A stretch of 64,000 bases of DNA from Trichobilharzia regenti (Eukaryota; Platyhelminthes; Trematoda; Strigeidida; Schistosomatidae): NCBI GenBank assembly GCA_944472135.2, contig OX235264.1, positions 92,824,319 through 92,888,318 on the forward strand, read 5' to 3'. The position numbers and the translations under genes are program-made. Positions 21,840-31,709 of this stretch are shown here, piece after piece (within the stretch, counting starts at the first letter, position 1; the number at the start of each line of letters is the position of its first letter). Under the pieces are notes generated by a model. The model made no database searches, had not been told where the DNA came from, and saw only the letters and a program-made list of their open reading frames with translations.

Positions 21840-22612
21840 CCAGATTTTCAGTATACAATGATAACATTCTATTTTGCAGGTTTTCATCAGCTGCAGACTG
21901 CCTGAAATTACAATAGTTATATAGATGTATATGGCCTGACAATAATTGTAGACAGGCTATTAGATAAACTAAGTTGTCTTGTTTAGTTGACTGAACTCCA
22001 TAGGATCCTTTGACCAAAAAGCGGGTTTCTGATTGAGTTTGTTGGTTCCAATGCCAGCCGCTTTTATTCCTGCAGTGTTAAGAATTCTCGGTAAGGTTTT
22101 CAAGGTTTCCGGTATGTATGGAAGTACTACTGATGATCTAAATTCCACATCGGTGATGCTGTCGTTATCCTGTGCGCGTTTGACATGTATGTCATCATTC
22201 ATAATATTATTATTACTACCACTATTATTATTTATTTCATTTTTACATTTTCCTACATACTTTCTGACTAATTTATCAGGGTAATTATTAAATTTCAAAG
22301 CTTCCCTTATATGCCTCACTTCCTGTCCTAGATTTTCTCTGGTACTACTTAGTTTTTGTGCTCTGTCACTTAAACATTTCACTAATCGTATATTTACTGA
22401 TATAGGATGGGATGATCGGAAGTCCAAATGTTTGTTTGAATGTATGGGTTTCCTGTAAACACTGGTGTGCTTAACTTCTCATTTTCTTTCCTTTTTACGC
22501 TACTGTCTAACGCTGGAAGCTCTCTTTCCTGACTTTCCAATTCATACGTGAACTGAATTGCCTCCAACTTTTTGGTTTGAAGAATCTATTTACCTACTGT
22601 GTTTTAAATGCA
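21840..22612 (-). mobile_element. PLE fragment: RT C-terminus and linker, endonuclease missing
   Basis: Upstream on the minus strand, ETKKLEAIQFTYELES-type sequence (22590-22440) matches the PLE RT end (compare QFTLEKETNSKISFLNFKLK at 11820). The 152-residue frame 22427-21969 then reads DFRSSHPISVNIRLVKCLSD, REALKFNNYPDKLVRKYVGK and VVLPYIPETLKTLPRILNTA. It ends with KAAGIGTNKLNQKPAFWSKD. This is the RT-endonuclease linker of a PLE family different from the one at 11 kb. The endonuclease is absent. A 3' motif (CTGCAGCTGATGAAAACCTG, minus strand near 21890) follows directly. There is a frame break near 22430. Confidence 0.75.
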
Positions 22613-22624
22613 ATGAATGCGTAT

Positions 22625-23060
22625 TTTTGATTGCACACTAGCCAGTAACTAGTGTAATGTGTCTAGTCCTATCTTCGGTGCAAACTGGATTCTATCAGTC
22701 AAAATTGCAATGTGACCACCATACTAGGTGGCTCACCATTAAGGTGCACTGTGAATTGTTGGTATAAGACGGTTGGAGGCAATCAGCCACAGGAAGCCTC
22801 GCTTGACCGAGGTTTCGTGCTAGTTGGCACTCACCAGTCATCAAGGCGTATCAGCAACCTTGAAGGAAATCGTGTCCCTCCTGAGATTCGAACTCGCGTT
22901 ATCCAATGAGTTCTGCAGTCAGAGACCTTACCACTGAGCTATTCAGGCTCGCGACTAATCTCCTGTAGGACTGTATTGGATATTTTTCATTGCATACTAG
23001 TCAGTAACTAGTGTAATGTGTCTATTCCCCAATTCGGTGCAGACTGAATTCTATCACATT
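22625..23060 (-). repeat. S3 repeat (left arm of inverted pair)
   Basis: On the minus strand it has box A TAGCTCAGTGG, box B AGTTCGAATCT, a degenerate hammerhead-like segment (CTGGTGA, GTGC/GCAC, GAAA) and conserved outer sequence. It carries 288 bp (22772-23059) identical in inverted orientation to 24664-24951. Confidence 0.85.
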
Positions 23061-23140
23061 GCCAGCTTGACTGATTGAATTCAGTCTGCACCGAAGATAG
23101 GAGTAGACATATTACACTAGTTACTGACTATTGTCCAGTC
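23061..23140 (+). repeat. S3 tip, foldback of the left arm
   Basis: GATTGAATTCAGTCTGCACC followed by GAAGATAGGAGTAGACATATTACACTAGTTACTG is the S3 5' part in plus orientation. It sits back to back with the minus-strand copy that ends at 23060. Confidence 0.7.
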
Positions 23141-23440
23141 AATAATGGCGATAATGTCAATATCTAAAATTATATGGAGGCCAATTGAATGGTATGAATG
23201 AATGGTGGTATTAGCGAATAATAGGAGAGGACGACAGAGCCAATTAATTATGCTAACGACGTATTTAGTCGTAGTTTTCGCGCTTAACATTATATCAATA
23301 TTATATGGGACGCGGGCTAATATGAGGTGTCTGTCTATTGACTAGAAGAGTAGTAACGAGTTGACTGAGTGACACACCACCTCCTCTACTGACGACAGTC
23401 TTTATTAGTATTCAACACATTATGATATAGTCTAATTGTA
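23141..23440. other. non-coding stretch
   Basis: No supported feature. Confidence 0.4.
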
Positions 23441-24000
23441 GTTGACTAAGTTGGGGGAGCGGAGATGATGAACAGTAGTAGTAGGTAAGATGCGAGAGTT
23501 AACAAAGTGTAAAAGTGGAGGTTGAATGATTGCAGACTACTGTCTTAACTTCATGAGGTGGTAGTAGGTTGGATGGAAGATTCTCTTGGAAATCAACAAG
23601 ATATGGGATCACCGACAAAGAAAAGTTAGAGAATGGAAGTATTCTAAGGTATTTTATGCCGCTTTAGTCTCTATTTCAATGCTGTTTAGCTGACAGCATC
23701 TTGTGAGCGAACGGACAAGTCCGTGTAGATAATGTTTACACCTGAAGGCGTAGTTGAATGTTAGTAGACATTTGGAGGGATTTAACATGGAACCATGCAG
23801 CTTAGACCGCTAGCTGATATCCGACAAAGAACAACTATCAAGTTTGGTAGAGTCAGGTCGGGATTTGTCTAGCAGCGAGACAGTAAGATGGTCAGCGTGC
23901 TCAACGAAGGTGATTTCATTCGGAAGAGGTAAGAAAGAAGAGAACTAACTCTATGCTCAGTAATCAGCGGAGCAGCTGGATACTATTTACCAGTGAATAT
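23440..24000 (-). mobile_element. CR1-type RT fragment
   Basis: The minus strand from about 23935 reads PNEITFVEHADHLTVSLLDK, where CR1 elements have a YADD/FADD motif C; here it is HADH. It continues through degenerate sequence to 23440, which matches the RT C-terminus around 30400-30700. Dead copy lying between the two inverted S3 arms. Confidence 0.6.
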
Positions 24001-24663
24001 CGATGGGCCAGACACTGGTATCATTTCCTAGGTCAGTGAGCTGATTATTCGGTCCTGTCTCATCTTCAAAACTTGCATAAATTGTCTTCTTCAGAGATAA
24101 AATACAGTGATTAGAAGTAATGATAAGATAGACTGTGAAGTGAAAATTTGATGTGTACATGACCGAATGCAAAGACGATGGATGACGTTACTCAACAGGT
24201 AGCATTCTAGGAGTCAATAAAAAATTACGTCTAATTTGAAAGTGTGGTTGTCTGGAGAATAGTGAACCACATGCACAATGGTCACAGTCGTTTTCACTCA
24301 CTTCATAAACGGAATCACAGAGGGATTAATCGTCGTATCACACTCAGAGATAAGAGAGAGTATGCTGGTGTAGTCTATTTCAGTCCTCGAAAATACATGT
24401 GTCTCGACGATGATGTATTTCCTCATTCTAAGCGTTCACAGATGGCAGTGACTCTCAGGTAGCTTACTAGAATCATACCGGTGGAATGTTCACCACTTTG
24501 TACACATCACTGGTGAGGTGATGAAGTAAGTGTTGAGTGGTTGGAGCGTCCAGCGTTGTGTTTTCGTGCTGAAGGTTACGGCGGTTTCGCATGGATGAAG
24601 TGGCGATTTACCCGACAGCAGGGGAAACAGGAATATTAAGTGAGTGACATTACTGAAGTGATG
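24001..24663. other. non-coding stretch between CR1 fragment and right S3 arm
   Basis: A 72-residue frame (24244-24462) has no family signature. Nothing else is supported. Confidence 0.4.
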
Positions 24664-24970
24664 ATGTGATAGAATTCAGTCTGCACCGAATTGGGGAATA
24701 GACACATTACACTAGTTACTGACTAGTATGCAATGAAAAATATCCAATACAGTCCTACAGGAGATTAGTCGCGAGCCTGAATAGCTCAGTGGTAAGGTCT
24801 CTGACTGCAGAACTCATTGGATAACGCGAGTTCGAATCTCAGGAGGGACACGATTTCCTTCAAGGTTGCTGATACGCCTTGATGACTGGTGAGTGCCAAC
24901 TAGCACGAAACCTCGGTCAAGCGAGGCTTCCTGTGGCTGATTGCCTCCAACTATCTAATACCAGCAATGA
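24664..24970 (+). repeat. S3 repeat (right arm of inverted pair)
   Basis: Box A TAGCTCAGTGG lies at 24782-24792 and box B AGTTCGAATCT at 24829-24839. The degenerate hammerhead-like segment at about 24880-24935 has CTGGTGA in place of CTGANGA. It is identical to the left arm even at private variants such as GAATTGGGGAATAG. Confidence 0.85.
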
Positions 24971-25264
24971 ATGCGTCATCTACATGCCTCTACCATACTT
25001 TTGGGGTGATGCTGAACGTTCCAATCACTAATTTTTTTCACTCATCCATGAAAACATCTGCCACAACAGGGATATTGGTGACAACTCCCTCAGTTTGTTT
25101 GTACATTTTTCCCTTTGAATTTAAACACTGTGAAAGTCCAGCACAGCTGTTCGCAATGTCACTCAGTAAATAATGCTGTTTCACTGACTGTATAATATGT
25201 CTAATAAACAAATTAATATGGAGTTTAATCGATAGTTTACCAATTTATTGAAAATTAATAATAC
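24971..25264. other. non-coding stretch
   Basis: Nothing supported. Confidence 0.4.
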
Positions 25265-25490
25265 TTATTATGAGTTTGACCATGGATTGATATCAGTTAA
25301 AGAACCATTGAAAATCATCCAGAGAGGAGTGGACAGCTGTTTCGTCTTAGTTTGCGTTTGTACTGCTAATGATTCCCAAACTAAGATGAAACAGTTAGCT
25401 GTCCACAGCCTCCCCCCGTAGCTGGTTTTCAATGATTCTCTAACTAATATCAATCCGTGGTCACCTCATGGAAACAAATCTAATCCTTAC
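25265..25490. repeat. S2 3'-end foldback pair
   Basis: 25265-25370 is the S2 3' region on the minus strand, and 25365-25490 is the same region on the plus strand. Both include the helix-III-like CAG..AGCTGTCC and the CAATGATTCTCTAACTAATA-type end, so the pair forms a hairpin-like inverted repeat. Confidence 0.65.
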
Positions 25491-25850
25491 AACTCTTGGA
25501 AACTCAAGAGTTTCCAAAAGAAATATAGGCCTTCAGTAGTATTTCTTTATTGTATTATATTTTCTGCAATCATTTTCAGCTGCAGCATTGGCTATTGAAA
25601 CTGTAAAACACAAATAATAATAAACTTATTCATTGATGAAAGTAGATTGATTTATGAAATAATAGTCATGACAAAGCTTACTTGACAAATAAATGCAAAT
25701 CTTGTTAGTGTAAACATTCAACTACTCAACTGGTAGCCTTCAGTTTCCTGACAAGCAGTCAATTCAATAAAAAAATTGTTTATATTCAGAAATATAATTT
25801 GTCTTAGGTTTTCACTGCATAGTGGTGTTATTTAAAAAAGCGTAAATTAA
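25491..25850. other. AT-rich non-coding stretch
   Basis: Nothing supported. Confidence 0.4.
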
Positions 25851-25968
25851 CACTCAAAAAGTGAAGGACCAAGATACAAAGGACATCTTCATTGCAAGCA
25901 TAAAGGACAAAGCTGAGACACAAATCAACACTAGCGAAGAGGTCGGCGTCGAATAGCACTGGAACAAC

Positions 25969-26775
25969 TTGAAAACGGTGTGGAGCCAAACCTGCATGGA
26001 AGTTCAAGGCGGAAAGAAGAGACAGGACAAACAGTGGCTCACTACGGACACTTGGAAACTAAGAGAAGAGAGAATGACAGTGAAACAAAAGATTATCCAA
26101 TGCACCGATGAGCAACAAAAACAGGAGTTGAATGCAAGCTACAATACACTGGACAAAAAAGTGAAGAAGAGTGCCAAGGAAGACAAAGGAAAATATTATG
26201 AAGCCATGGAAAGTGAAGCACAACAAGCTGCAGGCAAAGGAGACCTCGCGACACTCTACCAAACAATTAGACACCTATCGGGAAAACGTTCGACACAGAT
26301 TAAGCCAGTCAAGGATGACAATGGAAAGTCAATCACCAAAGAGGTGGAACAGAGAAAGCACTTGGCTGAACACTTCAAAAGACTTCTAAATCGGCGGCCA
26401 CATACAACATGCCCAACAATACCAACAACGGAAGCAGCACCGCCACCAGTGAACATCAACACTTCGACGAAATCAGAAGTCCTGAATGCAATCAAGATGG
26501 TGAAAACCGGAAAAGCAGCAGGACCAGATGGAGTCCCAGCAGAAGCATTGAAAATGGACCTAGAGAAAACAGCGGACTTGATGACACCACTACTGGAGAA
26601 GGTGTGAAAAGAAGGCAAAGTACCTGGGGATTGGAAGAAAGGATACTTATTCAAACTAGCGAAGAAAAGGGAATGAAGTCAATGCAAAAACTGGCGTGGA
26701 ATTACGCTTCTGTCCATTCAAAGCAAAACACTAAGCCACATCATCCTGGAGAGAATCAAATAAGCTCTGGATGAA
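25969..26775 (+). pseudogene. RTE-beta linker and RT fingers
   Basis: A 212-residue frame reads MKTVWSQTCMEVQGGKKRQD, WLTTDTWKLREERMTVKQK, LDKKVKKSAKEDKGKYYEAM and HLSGKRSTQIKPVKDDNGKS. It then has KTGKAAGPDGVPAEALKMD and stops at a TGA (26605-26607) where sister copies have a tryptophan codon. Downstream KEGKVPGDWKKGYLFKLAKK and LSHIILERIK follow in the same frame, with a further stop after ERIK. Confidence 0.85.
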
Positions 26776-26819
26776 AAACTTCGACCGAAACAGGCCGGAT
26801 CCGGGAGAAACAAACCATG

Positions 26820-27861
26820 TATTGATCAAATCACCACACTACGGATCATCATTGAATAAAGCTTGGGATGACAGTCACCTCTCTATCTCAACTTCAGCGA
26901 CTTTGGAAAGGCATTCGACAGCGTCGATCAAGAGGTGATTTGGCAACTACTTCGCTACTATGCGATGTCACCGACAATCATACATCTCATCCAACAGTTG
27001 TACGACAATGCTGCATGCCAAGGAATCCACAACGGGAAACTAATGGAAGCCTTCGAAGTAAGGACGGGAGTGAGACAAGGCTGTATAATATCACCTATGA
27101 TTTTCCTGATTGCAGTAGATTGGATAATGCGACAGACAGCCGCAACCAACGAGGGAACAGGCATAAAATGGACCCACCCAAATATCTTGGAGGATCTGGT
27201 CTTCATGGATGATATATGTGTGACTTCTGACAAAGTGGAAGATATGCAAGTGAAAAGCAACAAGTTAGCAGAAGAAGCATTAAAGATAGGACGGACTTCA
27301 TGTGAAAATACAGAAAACAGAGGTAATGAAGATTCCTGGGCAACATCAACAACAGACAACAACAACAGACAACAATCAGCCGGCATAAATGGGAGGAACC
27401 TGAAAGAAACAACCTCCTTCACCTACCCAACTACCTACCTACCTACCTGGGAAGCATCGCTTCAACTACAGGCCAACGGAACTGACGAGGATATCAAAGC
27501 CTGAATCGGTAAAGCAAGACAAGCTTTCATTACTCTTAAGTATATGTGGAGGTCAACAGCACTCAGAATCAAAAATAAGATCCGGATTTTCAACTCCAAT
27601 GTGAAGTCAGTCAGTGCCACTTACTCCATGGTTCAGAGACTTGCACTGCGCGTCATAAAGAGCACCTCAAACAAACTACACACCTTCATCAACAGTTGTC
27701 TTCGCTCAATACTCAAGATCAGATGGCCAGCCAGAAAAGATCAGCAGGACGGATCTCTGGAAATCAGCGAACCAACACAGGAGGAACCGATTGTGAAACA
27801 AATGGGCAGGAAGAAATGGAGGTGGATTGGCTGGCCATACTCTGAGGAAACCATCAAGTGA
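26820..27861 (+). pseudogene. RTE-beta RT palm, thumb and C-terminus
   Basis: DQITTLRIIIE is followed by a TAA stop, then LYLNFSDFGKAFDSVDQE (motif A), MIWQLLRYYAMSPTIIHLIQ and RTGVRQGCIISPMIFLIAVD (motif B). Next is LEDLVFMDDICVTSDKVEDM (motif C written FMDD). A Thr/Tyr/Pro stretch from a CTAC repeat precedes DIKA and a TGA stop (27503), then GKARQAFITLKYMWRSTALR and KKWRWIGWPYSEETIK. Some stops are shared with other copies (see findings). Confidence 0.85.
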
Positions 27862-28159
27862 CATTACTAGACAAGCCATTGCTCGATTGGAACCCGAAAG
27901 GGAAGCGGTGAGTTGGTCGTCAGTGCGAGGTTGACTTGTAGGAGGAGGTCATGTGACGAGGAGATGAAAGCATGTGGGTAGACTTGGGGTGGGGTGAAAA
28001 TGTTGGCAGAAAACAGAAGGCGATGGAGGTGCGCAGCTGAAGCCGTATGTTCCTCTAGGAATTATAGGATATAATTTTAATACTAATTAAATTGTTAGAG
28101 GTAAATGGCAGGAAGCCTAACACCAAGATTTCATACTTACAGACATTCATTGATCAGCA

Positions 28160-28340
28160 GGTCATATCTATAGTCAGTCTTGAAGGAACTCATGTCTCTC
28201 CTAAGATTCAAACCGGTGTCACCCAGTCAGTGGTGTAGTTAGAAGCATTATCAGTGAGCTATTTGGCTCCACATAGGATTGTATTAGATATTTTGATTGG
28301 ACACTGGAAAGTAAGTAATCAGTGTTATGTATCTAGTGGA
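28160..28340 (-). repeat. S3 repeat, degenerate
   Basis: The minus strand shows the head and outer end (ATAGGATTGTATTAGATATT, AGATTCAAACCGGTGTCACC). Box B is altered. Confidence 0.5.
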
Positions 28341-28349
28341 TATATCCCA

Positions 28350-28900
28350 ATAACTGTCAACATGCATGGCTGACTGGTTTCAACATAGAACTTTACACCG
28401 ATGTGCAGCAGCTAGAGTCGCCACACTTTACTCAGAACACAAAGCCAGAGAAGAAAGTAAAAGGAAATGCAGGATAGAGACAGTGAACAGAGACATCAGG
28501 CAAAAAGAATAGTAATATCGAAGAACAATATAGTTTTATTGGATATTATAAGTCACCAGGAGTGGATGCATCTGCGCCAGCCAACACTGGGAACGATTTC
28601 GAGCCATATCACCAGTTTTCTCCAGTCTTCATTAGATTTTACCATCCCAAGGACCCCAACCAGGATGTCTGCACCATCCTATGCGGCTTAAACTAGCCGT
28701 TGTGTATTTCATTGACTGATGAAGCCATGTTTTGGTTTGACCACCAATGGCTCTTTCCAACCCGACCCTATGTCAGCTAACATTGCCCGCTGTAGAGGGA
28801 GGCAGTAGCTAGTCATACGCGACACATGTCCAACAAGCATGAAACCTAGATCAGGCAAGGCTTCCTGCAGATTACCTCTAACCATCTACTAACAACAATT
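28350..28900 (-). mobile_element. RTE-gamma (SR2-like) 3' end
   Basis: It resembles 44040-44560 and, inverted, 51360-51615. In those places the sequence follows an SR2-like RT C-terminus on the same strand, so I assign this as the same element's 3' region. No coding frame is intact. Confidence 0.5.
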
Positions 28901-29325
28901 CAGTGTGCATCGTGATGACGAGCCATCCAACGTGGTAGGCACATCTCAAAGTTGACTGATGAAATTCACCTACCATTGAATTGAGGACCAAATGCATGGC
29001 AATAGTGTTCATTCAGAGTTGTTCAATGATGGAGAGTGGTGGAGGAATGAATGTAGTTCAATCAGTAATACTGGCAGGAGGTTTTTTGAAGTTAAATTAC
29101 AGTAGCTACTAAGTTTAAGCTTAATATTAGTAGAATAACGCCGGTAGTGTAACCTTCGAAGTTTTGTTCAACAACCATTTACATACATATTAACCTGGCA
29201 ATGAGTCAAGCCTTTTGCCTGAAGGCTAGTGATACTACATACCTGCTGAAATCTTAGCAGACGAAGATGGGTTCGAACCCCCCCTGACCCAGTAGTTTGA
29301 AGTCAAGCACTTAGACCAATGAAAC
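28901..29325. other. non-coding stretch
   Basis: A lone GGGTTCGAACCCC near 29272 resembles a box B, but no box A or acceptor stem is evident. Its last five bases (GAAAC) are the target duplication of the next element. Confidence 0.4.
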
Positions 29326-29822
29326 TGTTATGTACTCGTCGACATATTATTGTTATGGACTGGTCGAGAAACTAATAGTCCTGACGCAAGAAGGCGGAAA
29401 TCAGAAGACCACTAGGTTTGCGATGATACTTCTATTTTCCAAACACAAGGAGAAGCAATCAGTGGTATCACACCAAAGTGGTAAGTGAGTCACACAAATT
29501 GTGAGAGCGAAATATATATGACAAGGGTGTGAACAATCATTAGACAGTCTTAACATGAATGGCTAATTATAATGAAGTATCGATCCATATATACATAGCG
29601 AAATATAGCAGACATGTCAACGACCACCATATATGGATTGATATATGTCACCAAGCAACGGACTGTCAACAAACACTCATATTATATATAATATAAGGGG
29701 AATATACGTTGTTAAAGGAGACAGGTTCATACAAGTGAAACGGTCACAGACTAAGAGAGCGAACAGAAAGAGAGACCAACATACACACACACACATAAAT
29801 ATATATATGTGGATACATATCA
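29326..29822 (-). mobile_element. solo LTR of an LTR retrotransposon
   Basis: The 497-bp segment starts TG (TGATATGTATCC, minus strand) and ends CA (GAGTACATAACA). It is flanked on both sides by GAAAC (29321-29325 and 29823-29827), a perfect 5-bp target duplication. The same LTR occurs on the plus strand at 56676-57199, where a primer-binding-site-like TTTGGCGACGG follows it. No internal region is present here, as expected after LTR-LTR recombination. The frames at 29645-29904 are LTR shadows. Confidence 0.85.
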
Positions 29823-29827
29823 GAAAC

Positions 29828-29930
29828 ACATCCTGATAATTTTCATATTTCACAATAAGCGTTTCTAAGTCACTGTGATCCTTAGTCCGACGCAGTGTTT
29901 CCAACTAGTAGTGCTTTGCCTTGAAAAGAG
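29828..29930. other. spacer
   Basis: Short unclassified spacer between the solo LTR and S1. Confidence 0.4.
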
Positions 29931-30118
29931 TACGTCGGTGTCACAGTGGCTAGGACTCTCGCTGATCATGCACATGTTCTGAAGTTCGATCCTCTGCAGA
30001 CGCACACCTGATATCTATGGTGGCCTGTAAAATTTGGGCTACCGATATCACATGCAGAAAATTCCGTACCTGTACCAAAAATACAGTGTGGAATCAAGCT
30101 GTAAATCAAAATAAAGAA
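29931..30118 (+). repeat. S1 tRNA-like SINE
   Basis: Box A GTGTCACAGTGG and box B AGTTCGATCC are visible. The body ends GTGGAATCAAGCTGTAAATC and an A-rich tail. Confidence 0.75.
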
Positions 30119-30121
30119 CTG

Positions 30122-30705
30122 GAATACTCTATGTGGCAGCTTTTATATACATACCCTTGATACTTAGTGGTCCTAGCTTACAGTATTCCATAGCTGGTTC
30201 TAGTTCTACCGATGAGATGCAGCATGGAGTGAGTTGTGTATGGAGAGAATGTTTAGAGTCTGACACGATAATATTTGCTAATCTCTTGCAGGAATCCAAG
30301 TGTCTACCTAAAATAGTATTAAAAAGTTGGTTTAACAGCACCGCACTCGCCCTGCTGACGACTTTTAGCGCCCTACGCAGTGTAACAAAGTCTTTCTTAA
30401 GTAGTCCAAGAAAAATTAAGGTGTGTGGGGGGAGGAGCAGTAAAGAAAGAAGTATAGGCAGACAGAATACAAGAATTAACAAACAGTAACATTAGCGATG
30501 GAGTGATACCAGATCGTCTTAACTTCTTTGCATGGAGCGTCAAACAAAATATCTTTCTGGGAAGAACAGAAAAGATCAGGCGGAATACACTGATCTTCAA
30601 TGATCTCTCTAACACTGTTGTTAGTTTGTGAAGAAAATCTAGCAGCTGAAACAAATGTTTTACTTGGAATATTTCAATGTTCAGTAGTGACAAGACGTGC
30701 ATAAA
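30122..30705 (-). mobile_element. CR1-type RT C-terminal fragment
   Basis: Two overlapping minus-strand frames (30702-30397, 30482-30129) read SVLPRKIFCLTLHAKKLRRS, then FLGLLKKDFVTLRRALKVVS, GRHLDSCKRLANIIVSDSKH and SIKGMYIKAAT. They align with the CR1 at 7528-8475. The 3' UTR is missing. Frameshifted. Confidence 0.75.
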
Positions 30706-31085
30706 TGTTGTTTAAATAGCATTGTTGTAATCCATGATCTCATATTTTCAACAAAAGTCATACGATGCATAACCCTTAAGAAATTAACTGTCGCTATTTA
30801 ACTCTTTCTCTCAAGATTACATTCATAATAAGGGTCAATTCTTCTGCGCTTTACATAGTAATGAAAAGAAATATTTCTAAAAGTACCTTAACAAATATTC
30901 CATCTTTTTATAAAAGAAAAGTGAATAACCATCAGATGGAGGATGAAAAGAAAAGACATTCATAAAAGAGTGATTATCTCTAGGTTAATAAGTAGGTATC
31001 ATGTAATATATATTGAAAACAAATATGGACGTACTATAGCCATGTCAGAGGAATCTATCAAGGAATTTTGTCTGACATTTCTCTA
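30706..31085. other. AT-rich non-coding stretch
   Basis: Nothing supported. Confidence 0.4.
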
Positions 31086-31089
31086 CTAT

Positions 31090-31705
31090 TATATTATTAC
31101 TTTCCTCTTCGGTCCTAAATGGAACATGGGGCTTCAACAACACATCTCCACTTCGTCTTTTTCTCTGCTGCCCTCTTCAGATGGCTGGCTAGCCAATGGT
31201 TGCCCATACTCTGTATTCTCCTACTCCTCCTCGCTACACGATCTCCTCCATGTTACCCTTGCTTGCACCAACCAACCACTCATCACTTCCTATTGAGATT
31301 CCACTCAAGCCATGACCTGGATTGATCACGATGTCATTCGCCGCCCCCCCCACCAAACGTATACCCGGTTAACCTCAATTTTCTCCTACACATTTGTTGA
31401 GCAATTGGCTCTCGTCTGTTGGTTTATTCCCACACAGCTAGAGTATCTTGTTGTTAATTCTTTTTTGTCACCTGGCTGGCTGCCGATTTGTTCCTCATTA
31501 TGGAGCTAGAGAGGGGGACAGCTGTTGATAAGTGTTTGTAACTTGTCGTAAATCCTTTTCGTTACACTCTGGCCAGGTTTCTGACCCGTGTAGATGGAAT
31601 AACTGAATGACTGACAGAATCCGGATCTTGCTACTTATGCTGCTCAGTGAAGTGCATAATATTTTCAAATTGGCTTCAGGTTAATGAAAGCATATTTCAT
31701 CTTCC
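31090..31705 (-). mobile_element. RTE 3' fragment
   Basis: Minus-strand RTE C-terminal region, similar to 18790-19430. It begins at the 3' end next to TTCCTCTTCGGTCCTAAATG and runs up to the segment equivalent to SIWKS at about 31690. It abuts head-to-head with the plus-strand RTE-beta at 31710. Confidence 0.65.
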
Positions 31706-31709
31706 GAGA

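Larger units (their letters stand above)
25855..28075 (+). mobile_element. RTE-beta, 5'-truncated, linker-RT-C-terminus
   Basis: It starts in the linker after the endonuclease (VKDQDTKDIFIASIKDKAET-like) and runs through RT to the 3' end at about 28070. The order matches the minus copy at 13646-15900. Its last 1.25 kb is almost identical to 31735-32985. Dead: see the two pseudogene entries. Confidence 0.9.

Noticed and set aside
24244..24462. 72-residue ORF between the inverted S3 arms as a cargo gene
   Set aside because: No family signature, no upstream or downstream signals, and a length expected by chance.
24770..24850. True tRNA gene (TAGCTCAGTGG ... AGTTCGAATCT)
   Set aside because: Boxes A and B are present but the stems and anticodon loop are not tRNA-like enough, and the sequence is part of the repeated S3 family.
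22772..24951. Classic DNA transposon with terminal inverted repeats
   Set aside because: The arms are S3 copies found singly elsewhere, no transposase frame lies between them, and no target duplication flanks the pair.
29645..29904. Small ORFs in the AT-rich repeat, repeated at 56588-56851
   Set aside because: Both lie in the LTR and include CA/TA microsatellite. Their conservation follows from LTR identity.
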